A DNA stretch of 64,000 nt. It comes from Vreelandella maris (lineage in GTDB: Bacteria > Pseudomonadota > Gammaproteobacteria > Pseudomonadales > Halomonadaceae). Positions within the stretch are counted from its first letter, which is position 1, and the number at the start of each line of letters is the position of its first letter. Position numbers and translations under genes: made by a program. Shown piece by piece: positions 28,062-36,096 of the stretch. Under the pieces are notes generated by a model, which was not told where the DNA came from, did no database searches, and was given only the letters and a program-made list of their open reading frames with translations. The stretch is from positions 211,492-275,491 of the forward strand of contig NZ_JABWCV010000003.1 in the NCBI RefSeq assembly GCF_013371085.1, in the 5' to 3' direction.

Positions 28062-28092
28062 TTGACCGCTAACCAAGGGTCGGTGCTAGTAT
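28062..28092 (+). promoter_or_regulatory. Possible extended -10 promoter for doeA
   Basis: TGCTAGTAT at 28084-28092 reads as an extended -10 element (TGn plus TAGTAT). A TTGACC at 28062-28067 is a possible -35, although the 19-base spacer is long. Transcription from here would begin near 28099 and produce a leader of about 150 bases before the doeA ATG. This is sequence inspection only. Confidence 0.4.
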
Positions 28093-28109
28093 CGCCTTAA
28101 GACGACATT

Positions 28110-28208
28110 GGCGGGCCTGCTGCAACCGCAGCAGATGCAACCCCGACGCCTGATCGGTGGTGGCCAGGTCGATCCTGTGGCCCAGCGTTTTGTGCCTAAC
28201 AGTAGGCA
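28110..28208 (+). promoter_or_regulatory. Candidate structured 5' leader of doeA (three hairpins)
   Basis: Three stem-loops follow one another. CTGCTGC/GCAGCAG has an AACC loop (28117-28134). GGCCAGG/CCT-GT-GGCC has a five-base loop and a two-base bulge (28162-28182). TGCCTA/TAGGCA has an ACAG loop (28193-28208). A GGCG/CGCC pair (28110-28113 with 28147-28150) could close a helix around the first. None is followed by a T-run, so this is not a simple terminator. It resembles no riboswitch that I recognise. Confidence 0.4.
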
Positions 28209-28248
28209 GCACGTTGGTTCTTGGTGATCCTTAATGGCGAGTTGCCCG

Positions 28249-29448
28249 ATGACTCAGGTTTCCCTACCTTTCACACGCGAAGAGTATGCTACCCGCCTGT
28301 GGAAAGTGCGTGCTGAAATGGCCAGTCGTGGCATTGACGTATTAATCGTCAGTGACCCTTCCAATATGGCCTGGCTAACCGGTTACGACGGTTGGTCGTT
28401 TTATGTGCATCAGTGTGTCCTGGTGGGCCTCGAAGGCGAGCCGGTATGGTTTGGTCGGCGCATGGATGCCAACGGTGCCCTGCGCACCTGCTGGATTGAT
28501 CCCGACAACATTACCTACTACCCGGATTACTATGTGCAAAATCCGGATATGCACCCGATGGAGTATCTGGCGCAGTCGATCATGCCTGATCGCGGCTGGC
28601 ACTTGGGTGTCGTGGGTATGGAGATGGATAACTACTACTTCTCCGCCAAGGCCTACCTGAGCCTGCTGAAAGAGCTGCCCCATGCACGCTTTATGGATGC
28701 CAATGCGCTGGTCAATTGGTGTCGGGCGATCAAATCGCCCCAGGAAGTGGCTTATATGCGCATTGCCGCCAAAATCGTGGAAGGCATGCATACGCGTATC
28801 TTGGAAGTGATCGAACCTGGCCTGCCGAAGAGCAAGCTGGTGTCGGAAATTTACCGCGTAGGCATTGAAGGCTTTGTTGATGGGAATGGCAAGGTTTTTG
28901 GCGGTGACTATCCCGCCATTGTGCCCATGCTGCCTACCGGTAAAGACGCCGCTGCACCGCACCTGACCTGGGACGACACGCCTTTTCGCAAAGGCGAGGG
29001 GACCTTCTTTGAGATTGCCGGGGTGTTTAAGCGCTACCATGCGCCCATGTCGCGTACGGTTTTCCTGGGTACGCCGCCCACTGACTTTATCCGTGCCGAA
29101 TCGGCGCTGCTGGAAGGCATTGAAAACGGCTTGGCAGTGGCCAAACCCGGTAACCGCACGGCGGATATTGCCATGGCGCTGGGTGCGGCGATGGATAAAT
29201 ACGGTTTTGACCGCGGCGGCGCCCGCTGTGGTTATCCCATCGGTATTTCGTACCCGCCCGACTGGGGTGAGCGCACCATGAGTTTGCGCCCCTCCGATGA
29301 CACTATTCTGGAGCCGGGCATGACGTTCCACTTTATGCCCGGGCTCTGGGAGGAAAACTGGGGCTTGGAAATTACCGAAAGCATCTTAATTACCGAAGAC
29401 GGCTGCGAAACCCTGGCCAATTTTCCGCGCCAGCTGTTTGTTAAGTAG
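28249..29448 (+). CDS. doeA: Ectoine hydrolase
   Basis: First step of ectoine breakdown: opens the ectoine ring to N-acetyl-2,4-diaminobutyrate. It belongs to the M24 (aminopeptidase P/creatinase) fold. The N-terminal creatinase-like domain is present (FTREEYATRLWKVRAEMASRGIDVLIVSDPSNMAWLTGYDGWSFY), and the C-terminal pita-bread domain includes GMTFHFMPGLWEENWGLEITESILI. I prefer the ATG at 28249, giving 399 residues, the length I recall for the Halomonas enzyme. An in-frame ATG at 28234 is also possible and neither has a strong ribosome-binding site. doeB starts 24 bases downstream. Confidence 0.95.
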   Translation: MTQVSLPFTREEYATRLWKVRAEMASRGIDVLIVSDPSNMAWLTGYDGWSFYVHQCVLVGLEGEPVWFGRRMDANGALRTCWIDPDNITYYPDYYVQNPDMHPMEYLAQSIMPDRGWHLGVVGMEMDNYYFSAKAYLSLLKELPHARFMDANALVNWCRAIKSPQEVAYMRIAAKIVEGMHTRILEVIEPGLPKSKLVSEIYRVGIEGFVDGNGKVFGGDYPAIVPMLPTGKDAAAPHLTWDDTPFRKGEGTFFEIAGVFKRYHAPMSRTVFLGTPPTDFIRAESALLEGIENGLAVAKPGNRTADIAMALGAAMDKYGFDRGGARCGYPIGISYPPDWGERTMSLRPSDDTILEPGMTFHFMPGLWEENWGLEITESILITEDGCETLANFPRQLFVK

Positions 29449-29472
29449 TGGTTTGTAAAAAAGGAATATCCA

Positions 29473-30504
29473 ATGACTGATCAAGCGAACCAATTGCGGC
29501 CAAGCCCCATTTCCGCCACCGTTGATTTCGATGCCGATGGCGTGCAGCACGGCTTTTTAAAACTGCCCATCTCCACTGACGAATCTGCCTGGGGCGCGGT
29601 GATGATTCCGGTGACCGTGGTCAAGAACGGCGACGGCCCCACGGCACTGCTGACCGGCGGCAACCACGGTGATGAGTACGAAGGCATTACCTCGCTGCTG
29701 AAGCTCTCTTCAACGCTTAAAGCAGAAGACGTAACAGGGCGGGTGATTATCGTGCCATGCATGAACACCCCAGCCGTGATGGCGGGCAAGCGCACCTCGC
29801 CGATGGATAAGGGCAACCTCAACCGCAGTTTCCCCGGCGACCCTAACGGCAGTGTCACGCCGCAGATTGCCGACTATTTTACCCGTGTGCTGGTGCCGAT
29901 GAGTGATGTGGTGCTTGATCTGCACTCTGGCGGCCGTACGCTGGATATTCTGCCGTTTGGTGCGTCTCACGTACTGGATAACAAAGCGCAGCAGCAGTCC
30001 GCGCTGGAAGGCGCCAAAGCGTTCGGCGCCCCCTACGCCATGGTGATGTTTGAGCTGGATGCGGAAAAGCTCTTCGATACCGCCTGCGAGCGCCAGGGCA
30101 AAGTGTTTGTGGCCACAGAGCTTGGCGGCGGTGGCACGTCGACGCCCCTGAGCATTGCGATTGCCGAACGCGGCGTGCGCAATTTCCTGATTCACTACGG
30201 GCTAGTCAAAGGCGAAGTCGAAATGCCCGCAGGCGGGCAGATGTATCTCGATATGCCCGACGCTAGCTGTTACGTGCAGAGCCAGCACTCCGGCGTGTTG
30301 GAGCTGTTGGTGGCGCTGGGCGACGAGGTGAAAAAAGGCCAGACGATTGCCTATGTGTATGACATGACTCGCAGTGGCACTGCACCAGTGGCCTACAAAG
30401 CCGAGCGCGATGGCATCTTAATGGCTCGCCGTGCGCCCTCGCTGATCAATATGGGGGACACCCTGGCGGTGATTGCCGATGTTGTCGAACGCCTGGAGGC
30501 GTAA
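29473..30504 (+). CDS. doeB: N-alpha-acetyl-L-2,4-diaminobutyrate deacetylase
   Basis: Second step of ectoine catabolism: removes the acetyl group from the DoeA product to give L-2,4-diaminobutyrate. The 343-residue protein is of the succinylglutamate desuccinylase/aspartoacylase M14 type. Zinc-binding motifs are visible as GGNHGDEYEG (His and Glu) and VVLDLHSGGRTLD (third ligand His). TELGGGGTSTPLS contains the likely catalytic Glu. The gene follows doeA closely, with an AAGGAAT site before the ATG, and is followed after 8 bases by doeX. Confidence 0.95.
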   Translation: MTDQANQLRPSPISATVDFDADGVQHGFLKLPISTDESAWGAVMIPVTVVKNGDGPTALLTGGNHGDEYEGITSLLKLSSTLKAEDVTGRVIIVPCMNTPAVMAGKRTSPMDKGNLNRSFPGDPNGSVTPQIADYFTRVLVPMSDVVLDLHSGGRTLDILPFGASHVLDNKAQQQSALEGAKAFGAPYAMVMFELDAEKLFDTACERQGKVFVATELGGGGTSTPLSIAIAERGVRNFLIHYGLVKGEVEMPAGGQMYLDMPDASCYVQSQHSGVLELLVALGDEVKKGQTIAYVYDMTRSGTAPVAYKAERDGILMARRAPSLINMGDTLAVIADVVERLEA

Positions 30505-30512
30505 CCCCCGGC

Positions 30513-30989
30513 ATGATGAAACTTGACCGTTTTGATCTCAAAATCCTCGATATCCTCTCCCGCGATGGGCGGATCACTAAATCGAAGCTGGCCGAGGCGA
30601 TCAACCTCTCGGTCAGCCCCTGCTGGGAACGGGTAAAACGGCTGGAAAATGCTGGCATCATTCAAGGCTACAGCGCGCGCATCAATAGCGAAGTATTGGT
30701 GCCGCGCAACCCCGTCTGGGTGCAGATTGAACTCAAACAGCACAATGCCGAAAGCTTCTCTCGTTTTGAAGCGTTGGTAATGCAAACCCCCGAAGTCACC
30801 GAGTGTGTGGCGGTAGGGGGCGGCGTGGATTATTTGGTGAAGTTTGAAGCGCGTACGATCGATAGCTACCAGCGCCTGATGGATAAGTGGCTGGTGTCCG
30901 AAGCCGGTATCGAGCGCTACTTCACCTATATCGTGACCAAAACCGTCAAGCGGGTTCCTATCGGCATCGATACCGACGACATTCTTTAA
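30513..30989 (+). CDS. doeX: Lrp/AsnC-type regulator of the ectoine degradation genes
   Basis: A 158-residue transcription regulator. Residues about 4-62 form the AsnC helix-turn-helix (LDRFDLKILDILSRDGRITKSKLAEAINLSVSPCWERVKRLENAGII). Residues about 75-150 form the RAM ligand domain with the characteristic TECVAVGGGVDYLVKFEA. It is encoded 8 bases after doeB, the conserved position of DoeX in Halomonas ectoine-degradation clusters. It probably senses a pathway intermediate and controls doe transcription; that role is from family knowledge, as no operator is obvious here. Confidence 0.93.
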   Translation: MMKLDRFDLKILDILSRDGRITKSKLAEAINLSVSPCWERVKRLENAGIIQGYSARINSEVLVPRNPVWVQIELKQHNAESFSRFEALVMQTPEVTECVAVGGGVDYLVKFEARTIDSYQRLMDKWLVSEAGIERYFTYIVTKTVKRVPIGIDTDDIL

Positions 30990-31207
30990 GCCCCACCAAA
31001 AGCTATTACCAAGTACAACCAAAAAAAAGCACTGCCAAACGTCCGCTGACAAAAAAAGTCGCGTGATAAGCCTCGGTTTTCAAAAACACTTCGTGGCGCC
31101 TCTCCGTTAACCTATGTGCATTCGACGGCAAGGCAATGAGCTTGCTGACAATGCCACACAGTTATTGCAGCGCTCGGTTAGCCAGACTGCATTTGAGGGA
31201 GGTTTCC

Positions 31208-32704
31208 ATGACCACACTATCGACCACGCTGGCCAAGCGCCTGGAAGATCCGCGTCTGTTCCGGCAGTACGCCTACGTGAACGGTAAATGGACCCATGGG
31301 GAAGGCGGTCGCGAAGAAGCGGTGTATGACCCCGCCACCAATGAAGCCATTGGCCATATCCCGTTGCTGGAAGCCGAGCAGATCACTGCCGCTGTGGATG
31401 CTGCCGAAGCGGCGTTTGTACACTGGCGGGCACTGCGCGCTGATGAACGCTGCGAGCGTTTGCTGGCCTGGTACGACCTGATTCAAGCCAACCGTGAAGA
31501 CCTCGCCACCATCATGACGCTGGAGCAGGGCAAGCCACTGCCCGACGCCCGTGGCGAAGTCGAGTACGGTGCCAGCTTCGTGCGCTGGTTCGCGGAAGAG
31601 GGCAAGCGTACCTACGGCGAAACTATTCCCAGTCATATCCCGAATGCGTCACTCGGCACCATTAAAGAGCCGGTCGGCATCGCGGCGATGATTACGCCCT
31701 GGAACTTCCCGCTAGCAATGATTACCCGCAAAGCCGCCGCGGCATTGGCAGCGGGTTGCCCGGTGATTGTGAAGCCTGCCAACGAAACGCCGTTCTCTGC
31801 GTTGGCGCTGGCGGAGCTTGCCGAGCGGGCGGGGATTCCGGCAGGGATTTTCAACGTCGTGCTGGGTGACCCGGCGGAAGTCTCAAAAATTCTTTGCGGC
31901 GAGTCACGTATTCGTGCGCTCTCCTTCACCGGTTCCACCCGCGTGGGCCGTTTGCTGATCGAACAGAGCGCCAACACCGTCAAGCGGCTCTCTCTGGAGC
32001 TGGGTGGCAACGCGCCGTTTATCGTTGGGCCGGACATGGACCCGAAGCAGGCTGCTTATGCAGCAGTCGATGCCAAGTTCCAAACCGCCGGGCAGGACTG
32101 CCTAGCCGCCAACCGCATTTTGGTACACGAATCCATTCATGATGAATTCGTCGAGCAGTTCGCCGAGCGCATGGCCGCACTCACTGTGGGTAATGGCTTG
32201 CAGGGTGAAATTGATCTGGGCCCGCTGATTCACCGTCAGGCGGTGGAAAAAGCGGCGTCGATTGTCGATGACGCCATTTCCAAAGGCGCCAAGATGATTG
32301 GTGGTGACCAAAGCCAGGCTCCGGGTGAAAACTTCTTTATGCCGGTGATGCTGACCGGCGTGACGCCGCAGATGAAAGTATGGCGGGAAGAGAACTTTGC
32401 CCCAGTAGCCGGTATCACCGCCTACAGCACCGACGACGAAGTGATCGAAATGGCCAACGACACCGAGTACGGACTGGCCGCGTATATCTACACCCACGAT
32501 ATCCGCCGTATCTGGAAGCTGATGCGCGCGCTGGAATACGGCATGGTCAGCGTTAACTCCGTCAAAATGACCGGCCCGCCGGTACCCTTTGGCGGCGTGA
32601 AGCAGTCCGGCCTTGGCCGTGAAGGTGGTGCCACCGGTATTGATGAATATCTGGAAACGAAATATTACTGCCTGGGTGCGCTGGGTTCAGTCTCAGGCAG
32701 CTAA
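31208..32704 (+). CDS. doeC: Aspartate-semialdehyde dehydrogenase of ectoine catabolism
   Basis: Oxidises aspartate-semialdehyde, made by DoeD, to aspartate with NAD(P)+. The 498-residue aldehyde dehydrogenase looks like the succinate-semialdehyde subgroup. Cofactor binding is seen in AAMITPWNFPLAMITRKAAAALAAG. The general-base Glu is in RLSLELGGNAPFIV, and the nucleophile Cys in FQTAGQDCLAANRI. An in-frame ATG at 31136 would add 24 unrelated residues. The ATG at 31208 is preferred because of the GGGAGG site just before it. The 218-base gap from doeX suggests its own promoter. Confidence 0.93.
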   Translation: MTTLSTTLAKRLEDPRLFRQYAYVNGKWTHGEGGREEAVYDPATNEAIGHIPLLEAEQITAAVDAAEAAFVHWRALRADERCERLLAWYDLIQANREDLATIMTLEQGKPLPDARGEVEYGASFVRWFAEEGKRTYGETIPSHIPNASLGTIKEPVGIAAMITPWNFPLAMITRKAAAALAAGCPVIVKPANETPFSALALAELAERAGIPAGIFNVVLGDPAEVSKILCGESRIRALSFTGSTRVGRLLIEQSANTVKRLSLELGGNAPFIVGPDMDPKQAAYAAVDAKFQTAGQDCLAANRILVHESIHDEFVEQFAERMAALTVGNGLQGEIDLGPLIHRQAVEKAASIVDDAISKGAKMIGGDQSQAPGENFFMPVMLTGVTPQMKVWREENFAPVAGITAYSTDDEVIEMANDTEYGLAAYIYTHDIRRIWKLMRALEYGMVSVNSVKMTGPPVPFGGVKQSGLGREGGATGIDEYLETKYYCLGALGSVSGS

Positions 32705-32732
32705 TCGCCAAGTTGACAATAATTTAAAACAT

Positions 32733-32753
32733 CCTCCCCGCAATGCGGGGAGG
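32733..32753. terminator. Compact GC-rich hairpin between doeC and doeD
   Basis: CCTCCCCGC and GCGGGGAGG form a perfect 9-bp stem around an AAT loop, 28 bases after the doeC stop and 23 bases before the doeD start. Only TTTA follows, so it would be at most a partial terminator. It may reduce read-through or act as an RNase-blocking hairpin that sets the doeC:doeD ratio. Confidence 0.5.
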
Positions 32754-32775
32754 TTTACCGTACAGAGAGAACGCT

Positions 32776-34209
32776 ATGAGCTTGCATCAGGATTTGATCG
32801 AACGCGACCGTAAAGTCACTTTCCACGCCTCTACCCACCTGCGCGATTTTGCCCACGGCGACCTGCCGGGCCGCGTGATTACCGGCGGTAAAGGCATCAA
32901 CATCGTAGATAAAGACGGCCGCGAATTTATCGACGGCTTTGCCGGGCTTTACTGCGTCAACATCGGCTATGGGCGCACCGAAGTCGCCGAGGCGATCTAC
33001 AAGCAAGCGCTAGAACTCTCCTACTACCATACCTACGTAGGCCACTCTAACGAGCCGCAGATCGAGCTTTCCGAGCGTATTCTGAAGATCGCGGGCATGA
33101 ACATGTCCAAGGTCTACTACGGTATGTCCGGTTCAGACGCCAACGAAACCCAGCTCAAGATCGTGCGCTACTACAACAACGTACTGGGTCGCCCGCAGAA
33201 GAAAAAGGTCATCTCGCGTATGCGTGGTTACCACGGTTCAGGTATTGCCTCTGGCTCGCTGACCGGCCTGAAAGCGTTCCACGACCACTTCGATCTGCCG
33301 ATTGACACTATTCGCCATACCGAAGCGCCGCACTACTACCTGCGTGCCGCTGAGCAGCACGGCATGACCGAGCTTGAGTTCTCTGCGTATTGCGCCGAGA
33401 AACTGGAAGCGATGATTTTGGAAGAAGGCCCGGATACCGTCGCCGCCTTTATCGGCGAGCCCGTGCTGGGTACGGGCGGTATCGTACCGCCGCCGGAAGG
33501 CTACTGGGATGCCATCCAAGCCGTGCTGGCGAAGTATGACGTGCTGCTGATTGCCGATGAAGTGGTGTGTGGCTTTGGCCGTACCGGTTCTGATTTCGGC
33601 AGCCATCACTACAACATGAAGCCTGACCTGGTCACCATCGCCAAAGGCTTAACCAGTGCTTACCAACCGCTTTCCGGCGTGATTGTCGGTGAGAAAGTGT
33701 GGCAAGTGCTTGAGCAAGGCACCGGCGAATACGGCCCCATCGGCCACGGCTGGACTTACTCAGGCCATGCGCTGGGCTGTGCGGCAGGGCTTGCCAACCT
33801 GGATATCATCGAGCGTGAAAACCTGGTGGGTAACGCGTCGGAAACCGGTGCTTACTTCCAGCAGCAGCTAAAAGCTAACTTTGAAGGTCATCCGCTATTG
33901 GGCGACGTGCGCGGTGTAGGCCTGATGGCAGCGCTGGAGTTCTCGCCAGACGCCAAGCAGCGCCTGCACTTCGACCCAGCGCTGAAAGTCGGCCCGCGTG
34001 TTGCGGCAGCCGCGATGGAAGAGAACCTGATTGCCCGCGCCATGCCCCAAGGCGACATTCTCGGCTTTGCACCGCCGCTGACCATTAATCGGGGTGAAGT
34101 GGACGATATGATTGGTCGCGCCAAACGCGCCATCGACCGCGTGACGGATGAACTAGTGCGCTCCGGCGACCTTAAAACTGGCCAGCAGGAGGCTGCCTTT
34201 ACAGTTTAA
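32776..34209 (+). CDS. doeD: L-2,4-diaminobutyrate transaminase
   Basis: Third step of ectoine catabolism: PLP-dependent transamination of diaminobutyrate to aspartate-semialdehyde. At 477 residues it is a class III aminotransferase of the DoeD/beta-alanine-pyruvate type. Motifs include GFAGLYCVNIGYGRTEVAEA, MSGSDANETQLKIVRYYNN, the PLP-binding LLIADEVVCGFGRTGSDFG, and LVTIAKGLTSAYQPLSG with the Schiff-base lysine. The ATG at 32776 follows AGAGAG and gives the expected N-terminus; an in-frame start 33 bases upstream is less likely. A clear terminator follows. Confidence 0.94.
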   Translation: MSLHQDLIERDRKVTFHASTHLRDFAHGDLPGRVITGGKGINIVDKDGREFIDGFAGLYCVNIGYGRTEVAEAIYKQALELSYYHTYVGHSNEPQIELSERILKIAGMNMSKVYYGMSGSDANETQLKIVRYYNNVLGRPQKKKVISRMRGYHGSGIASGSLTGLKAFHDHFDLPIDTIRHTEAPHYYLRAAEQHGMTELEFSAYCAEKLEAMILEEGPDTVAAFIGEPVLGTGGIVPPPEGYWDAIQAVLAKYDVLLIADEVVCGFGRTGSDFGSHHYNMKPDLVTIAKGLTSAYQPLSGVIVGEKVWQVLEQGTGEYGPIGHGWTYSGHALGCAAGLANLDIIERENLVGNASETGAYFQQQLKANFEGHPLLGDVRGVGLMAALEFSPDAKQRLHFDPALKVGPRVAAAAMEENLIARAMPQGDILGFAPPLTINRGEVDDMIGRAKRAIDRVTDELVRSGDLKTGQQEAAFTV

Positions 34210-34229
34210 TCACCTGTTTTAGCCTTTTG

Positions 34230-34265
34230 AGCGCCGCTGCCTGTGCAGCGGCGCTTTTGTTTTTG
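34230..34265 (+). terminator. Intrinsic terminator after doeD
   Basis: AGCGCCGCTGC and GCAGCGGCGCT form an 11-bp GC-rich stem with a CTGT loop (34230-34255), followed by TTTTGTTTTT. Starting 21 bases after the doeD stop, it closes the ectoine degradation cluster. Confidence 0.88.
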
Positions 34266-34325
34266 TAGGCCACGACTATGCTGAATACAGTTGTTAGCCA
34301 ATTGACAGTAAAGGAGAGGCCCACG

Positions 34326-35003
34326 ATGCAGCCGGTATTAGCCTTCGATGTTTACGGCACGCTGATTGATACCCAGGGAGTGACCGTTGAGCTGGAACGA
34401 CGCTTGGCCGATGCTTCCAAAGCAGGCGAATTTGCCCGCCGCTGGCGGGAGAAGCAGCTTGAATACAGCTTCCGCCACGGCTTGATGGGCGCCTATGTGC
34501 CCTTTTCTGAATGTACCCGCGAAGCGCTGGTCTTTATCGACCGGGCGCTACAAACCGGCCTTTCCGATAACGATCACGATCACTTAATGGCAGTGTATGG
34601 TGAGCTACCTGCGTTTGACGATGTCGTGCCCGCCTTGGATCAACTGCGCGATGCGGGCATCCGCTGTGTGGCATTTTCGAATGGCACTGCCGATGCCGTC
34701 TCGACGCTACTGACGCGTGCGGGCGTTGAGAGCCATATGGATGACGTCATTAGCGCGGATGAAGTCAAGCGCTTCAAGCCGGACCCCGCCGTTTATTCCC
34801 ATCTGCGTAGCCGCCTGGAAACCCGCCCAGAACACACCTGGCTAATTTCCAGCAATCCCTTTGATGTGATTGGCGCCACCCACGCCGGGTTACGCAGCGC
34901 CTGGATACGGCGTAATTCCGATGCGCCGTTTGACCCCTGGGGCATTGAGCCCGATATGACGGTCACTGATTTAGGCGCATTGGCCGAACGCATTATTCGC
35001 TAG
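34326..35003 (+). CDS. Haloacid dehalogenase type II (HAD superfamily)
   Basis: A 225-residue HAD-fold hydrolase closest in pattern to L-2-haloacid dehalogenases. Motif I is FDVYGTLID with nucleophile Asp8, followed by WREKQLEYSFRHGLMGAYVPF typical of type II enzymes. Motif II is VAFSNGTADAV, motif III lies in DEVKRFKPDPAVYSH, and the last motif is ISSNPFDVIGATHAGLRSAWIRR. The ATG at 34326 follows AAAGGAGAGG and is preferred over an in-frame start at 34278. The true substrate may be a phosphate ester or haloacid; sequence alone does not settle it. Confidence 0.87.
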   Translation: MQPVLAFDVYGTLIDTQGVTVELERRLADASKAGEFARRWREKQLEYSFRHGLMGAYVPFSECTREALVFIDRALQTGLSDNDHDHLMAVYGELPAFDDVVPALDQLRDAGIRCVAFSNGTADAVSTLLTRAGVESHMDDVISADEVKRFKPDPAVYSHLRSRLETRPEHTWLISSNPFDVIGATHAGLRSAWIRRNSDAPFDPWGIEPDMTVTDLGALAERIIR

Positions 35004-35064
35004 GTTGTGAACCTGCGTAGACAAGCCGCATAATGACGCACGCTTAACGACTTAGGATATGAGC

Positions 35065-35412
35065 ATGTCAGAAAAAATTTACTGTGTTGCCGGCTTTAAG
35101 CCCAAACCAGGCAAGGAAGAAGCCGTATTTAAAGCACTTCAGACCTTAGAACCGAATACGCACCGGGAAGATGCTTGCATTCACTACACGGTAACGCGCC
35201 AGATCGACAATCCCTTTGCCCAGGGCACCGGTTATCCGATCGTATTTCATGAAATTTGGGCCAGTCGTGAAGAGTTTGAAGCCCACTGCCAGCGTAAAGA
35301 GATTCAAGACTTCTTCGCCAAGCACGTTGAGTCACCCGATGGCGATATTGAAGATGCCAACGTGTGTGTTTACACCGATGAGCCATGGAATTTTGACGCG
35401 CCCAAGGTGTAA
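35065..35412 (+). CDS. ABM-domain putative quinol monooxygenase
   Basis: A 115-residue protein with one antibiotic-biosynthesis-monooxygenase (dimeric alpha-beta barrel) domain. KIYCVAGFKPKPGKEEAVFKAL opens it, followed by CIHYTVTRQIDNP, then IVFHEIWASREEFEAHCQRKEIQDFF. Such small proteins include YgiN-like quinol monooxygenases, but many have no assigned reaction. An AGGA site at 35054-35057 fits the ATG at 35065 (7-base gap) rather than the ATG at 35059. The stop codon lies inside the first unit of the tandem repeat that precedes luxS, so the two genes are probably cotranscribed. Confidence 0.8.
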   Translation: MSEKIYCVAGFKPKPGKEEAVFKALQTLEPNTHREDACIHYTVTRQIDNPFAQGTGYPIVFHEIWASREEFEAHCQRKEIQDFFAKHVESPDGDIEDANVCVYTDEPWNFDAPKV

Positions 35413-35447
35413 GCGAAACGGTTTAAGCGAATAGGTTTAAGCAAAAA
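35406..35447 (+). repeat. Three 14-bp tandem repeats before luxS
   Basis: GGTGTAAGCGAAAC (35406-35419), GGTTTAAGCGAATA (35420-35433) and GGTTTAAGCAAAAA (35434-35447) are head-to-tail units of exactly 14 bases. The first unit contains the stop codon of the ABM-domain gene. The last runs straight into AAAAAGGAG, the luxS ribosome-binding site. Slipped-strand change in copy number would alter the spacing between the two genes without touching either protein. Confidence 0.8.
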
Positions 35448-35456
35448 GGAGCCAAC

Positions 35457-35924
35457 ATGACCGATAAAAAGATGAACGTCGAAAGCTTTAACCTGGATCA
35501 CACCAAGGTAAAAGCCCCGTACGTGCGTTTAGCCGACATCAAAGAAGGCCAGAACGGCGACCGTATCCACAAGTACGACCTGCGGATCTGCCAGCCCAAT
35601 AAAGATCACATGGAAATGCCAGCGCTGCACTCCCTTGAGCACTTAATGGCTGAGCTGTCGCGCAATCACACCGATAAAGTGGTCGATATCAGCCCCATGG
35701 GCTGCCAAACCGGCTTCTACATCGCGATGATCAATCACGACGACTATGACGGCGTGCTGAACATCATCGAACAAACGCTGAACGATGTGCTGGTCGCTAC
35801 CGAAGTACCTGCCTGCAATGAAATGCAGTGCGGCTGGGCCGCCAGCCACAGCCTGGAAGGCGCCCAGGAGCTGGCCCGCAACCTGCTGGCCAAGCGCAAC
35901 GAGTGGACGGAAGTCTTCGCCTAA
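35457..35924 (+). CDS. luxS: S-ribosylhomocysteine lyase (autoinducer-2 synthesis)
   Basis: Cleaves S-ribosylhomocysteine to homocysteine and DPD, the precursor of autoinducer-2, in the activated methyl cycle. The 155-residue length is normal. The metal-binding His-x-x-Glu-His motif is HSLEHLM (His58, Glu61, His62), the catalytic Cys is in MGCQTGFY (Cys83), and the third metal ligand is Cys125 in [22 protein letters not shown] precedes the ATG. A strong terminator follows the gene. Confidence 0.97.
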   Translation: MTDKKMNVESFNLDHTKVKAPYVRLADIKEGQNGDRIHKYDLRICQPNKDHMEMPALHSLEHLMAELSRNHTDKVVDISPMGCQTGFYIAMINHDDYDGVLNIIEQTLNDVLVATEVPACNEMQCGWAASHSLEGAQELARNLLAKRNEWTEVFA

Positions 35925-35978
35925 GCGTTATGTAACTGCATCAGCGACGCGCGAACGTATTAATAAAGTAAGAAGCCG

Positions 35979-36014
35979 AACGCCTCCTGGGTATACGCCC
36001 AGGAGGCGTTTTTA
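35979..36014 (+). terminator. Intrinsic terminator after luxS
   Basis: AACGCCTCCTGGG (35979-35991) and CCCAGGAGGCGTT (35998-36010) form a perfect 13-bp stem with a six-base TATACG loop. The stem is followed by a short T-run (TTTTTATAG counting the stem end). It lies 55 bases after the luxS stop. Confidence 0.92.
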
Positions 36015-36096
36015 TAGTCGTGCATTTACGAATGGAAAACGCCAAGCAACGGTGACATGCTGGCACCACGCACTTTTCCCTGGGTGAGGCATTAAG

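Noticed and set aside
28375..29331. 318-codon open frame on the strand opposite doeA
   Set aside because: It is fully antisense to a well-supported catalytic gene, rich in His/Arg/Gln as typical of shadow frames in GC-rich DNA, and has no family motif.
35406..35447. CRISPR-like array from regular repeats
   Set aside because: Units are contiguous 14-mers without spacers and no cas genes are in the window; the same applies to the other short tandem arrays.
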